Source: JADJLQ01 sp964396995 | GTDB lineage: Bacteria > Bacteroidota > Bacteroidia > Chitinophagales > Saprospiraceae | DNA length: 9,344 bases | NCBI GenBank assembly: GCA_964396995.1 | Contig: CAYNIG010000198.1 | Location: forward strand, 1 to 9,344 | Reading direction: 5' to 3' | Shown here: in pieces, positions 7,734 through 9,344 of the stretch | How the letters are laid out: the number at the start of each line of letters is the position of its first letter | Position numbering within the stretch: the stretch's first letter is position 1 | Notes under the pieces: model-generated | Seen by the model: the letters and a program-made list of their open reading frames with translations, nothing else | The model's database searches: none | What the model was told of the DNA's origin: nothing | Made by a program: the position numbers and the translations under genes

Positions 7734-9344
7734 ATGAAATATAACAGAAAATTTGAATGGATAAAGCAAAGTTGGAATTTAGCACTGGGTATTTTACTTT
7801 TTATATTACCTGATCCACCTTGTAGTATAGGACAAATCAAATTTCCAATAGACACCCAATTGCAAAACATGAGGCAACATTACCGACAGTGGTGGGTAAA
7901 CAGACCAGATGCAGAGCTACTAGTAGAATTCGATCCTTCCCCGATTGCGCTCGACATACCAAAGCCAAGGTTTACATGGAAAATGATACTGGAAGGCAGA
8001 GGCCGGAGTCAGAGCGGATATGAAATTCTGGTAGCATCAAGCAAAAAAAATATTGAATCCAATATAGGAGATATGTGGAATCCCGGTATGTTGATTTCAA
8101 ATCAGTCATCCCAGGTTAAATACAACGGGCTTCCGTTACTTAGTAATAAAGAATATTATTGGAAAGTACGTATTCGCGACGAAACTGGCACTATGCATCC
8201 ATATAGTAAGATCGCTGTATTTAATACAGGATTGTTAAGTGAGGACGATTGGTCTGCCTCCTGGATAGGGAAAGGGGATGTGCATGAAATAAGATCTGAT
8301 GTAGATGCTTTTTTATTCAAGAAATATTCTAAAGATATACAAAAGCTGATACCGGAGTCACGATCTCCTTTATTCCGGCATGAATTCCGTGTCGATAAAA
8401 AAATTCAACGGGCCAGACTTTTTGTTGCAGGACTGGGATTATATGAGCTCAGATTAAATGGCAAAAAAGTGGGGCAACATGTATTGGCACCAGCAAGGAC
8501 AGATTTCTGCAAAAGAATCTTATATGACACGTACGATATTTCCTCTGATTTAAATACCGGAATGAACGCATTGGGTATTATGCTCGGCAATGGCTGGTTT
8601 AATGGACAGAAGAAATATTGGGGTTGGCAAATGCAATGGTATGGTTCACCTCGTGCGATATTGCAACTTGAAATCGAATATGAAGATGGAAGCAAATCAC
8701 GTGTGGTGACAGATAGCAATTGGAAATCATCATGGTCGCCTATACTATTTAATTGTTTGTTTGATGGTGAACAGTATGATGCACGACTGGAAGAAAAAGA
8801 TTGGGATAAACCTGGTTTCGATGATACCAAATGGACTCCGCCTAATGTGGTTGCTTCTCCGGGAGGAAGGTTATGTTCTGCATTGCATGAACCAGGTGAA
8901 ATAACTCAAATTATTCCGGCGATTTCATTAGACCAGCCACGGTCAGATACTTTTGTGTTTGATTTAGGTCAGAATATTGCAGGTTGGGTAAGATTAAAAG
9001 TACAGGGACCCGCCGGGACAAAAGTAAAATTAAAATTTGCTGAACGCAAACAGGCTAATGGAATGATTGATCCTTCCAGTTCACGCGCTGCATTACAGGA
9101 AGATCAGTATATACTCAGGGGAGGTGGTGTTGAGATTTTTGAGCCCCGATTCACTTATCATGGATTTCAGTATGTTCAGGTTACCGGGTTTCCTGGAACA
9201 CCTTCATTAGAGACGATAGAAGGTCGTTTTATACAAAATGCAGTAGCCCCTGCGGGAAGCTTTGAATGCAGTAATGACCTCATCACCCGAATACATCTTT
9301 GTACTGTACAATCTCAGCGATCAAATATTCAAATGGGTGTTCCT
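7734..9344 (+). CDS. GH78 family alpha-L-rhamnosidase, N-terminal part (3' end outside window)
   Basis: These 537 codons run open to the right edge of the window. The ATG at 7734 is the first start after an in-frame stop at 7725-7727. Residues 1-33 are a signal peptide (LALGILLFIL core, likely cleavage SIG|Q). An N-terminal Ig-like domain spans about 62-165, with ALDIPKPRFTW (72-82) and EYYWKVRIRD (140-149). The Bac_rhamnosid_N beta domain spans about 213-385, with PLFRHEF (212-218), LGLYELRLNGKKVG (234-247) and LGNGWFNG (284-291). The next beta domain spans about 405-500, with FDLGQNIAGWVRL (409-421) and FEPRFTYHGFQYV (469-481). GSFECSND (508-515) starts the helical region, and the sequence ends in SNIQMGVP, normally just before the conserved segment leading into the (alpha/alpha)6 catalytic barrel. 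Catalytic residues therefore lie outside the window and activity cannot be judged. The full protein is expected to be about 900 residues or more. It would hydrolyse terminal alpha-L-rhamnosides, complementing the GH106 enzyme. Confidence 0.93.
   Translation, partial: MKYNRKFEWIKQSWNLALGILLFILPDPPCSIGQIKFPIDTQLQNMRQHYRQWWVNRPDAELLVEFDPSPIALDIPKPRFTWKMILEGRGRSQSGYEILVASSKKNIESNIGDMWNPGMLISNQSSQVKYNGLPLLSNKEYYWKVRIRDETGTMHPYSKIAVFNTGLLSEDDWSASWIGKGDVHEIRSDVDAFLFKKYSKDIQKLIPESRSPLFRHEFRVDKKIQRARLFVAGLGLYELRLNGKKVGQHVLAPARTDFCKRILYDTYDISSDLNTGMNALGIMLGNGWFNGQKKYWGWQMQWYGSPRAILQLEIEYEDGSKSRVVTDSNWKSSWSPILFNCLFDGEQYDARLEEKDWDKPGFDDTKWTPPNVVASPGGRLCSALHEPGEITQIIPAISLDQPRSDTFVFDLGQNIAGWVRLKVQGPAGTKVKLKFAERKQANGMIDPSSSRAALQEDQYILRGGGVEIFEPRFTYHGFQYVQVTGFPGTPSLETIEGRFIQNAVAPAGSFECSNDLITRIHLCTVQSQRSNIQMGVP

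Noticed and set aside
7806..7823. Cys30 in the GH78 signal region as a lipoprotein anchor.
   Set aside because: The preceding residues (PDPP) do not form a lipobox, so a normal signal peptidase I site just before Gln34 fits better.
1696..8830. Several antisense open frames of 67-157 codons within the glycosidase, GH106, esterase and GH78 genes.
   Set aside because: All lie opposite strongly supported + strand genes and their translations have no recognizable motifs, so they are shadow frames.

Overview
The window looks like the inside of a polysaccharide utilization locus (PUL) from an AT-rich member of the Bacteroidota. The evidence is a SusD/RagB-type outer-membrane glycan-binding lipoprotein followed, all on the + strand, by four exported carbohydrate-active enzymes. 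Shine-Dalgarno sequences are weak or absent and intergenic DNA is very AT-rich, as is usual in this phylum. I cannot name the species. An environmental or soil/aquatic Bacteroidota is plausible, but that is only an impression.

Layout: (1) positions 1-926 carry the C-terminal part of a SusD homologue whose start lies upstream of the window, presumably after a susC/TonB-dependent transporter gene. (2) A convincing intrinsic terminator lies at about 1046-1084, in the 269-base gap after susD. (3) Positions 1196-3076 encode an exported (alpha/alpha)6-barrel glycosidase of the GH63 / trehalase / MGH1-like type. (4) Positions 3212-6118 encode a lipoprotein GH106 alpha-L-rhamnosidase. (5) Positions 6169-7653 encode an exported SGNH esterase of the sialate O-acetylesterase type. 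(6) Positions 7734-9344 hold the first 537 codons of a GH78 alpha-L-rhamnosidase that runs off the right edge. It has no stop codon in the window and is cut just before its catalytic barrel.

How they fit together (inference): the SusC/SusD pair would import oligosaccharides. Two rhamnosidases from unrelated families (GH106 and GH78) would remove alpha-L-rhamnosyl residues, the esterase would clear O-acetyl groups that block them, and the GH63-like enzyme would remove another alpha-linked sugar. The likely substrate is an O-acetylated, rhamnose-rich glycan such as a pectic rhamnogalacturonan, a plant or algal gum, or a microbial exopolysaccharide. No polysaccharide lyase or endo-acting enzyme is visible, so the exact substrate cannot be fixed from this window. 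The GH63-like protein is the least predictable component and the best candidate for new biochemistry. I see no RNA genes, CRISPR arrays, insertion sequences or phage genes.
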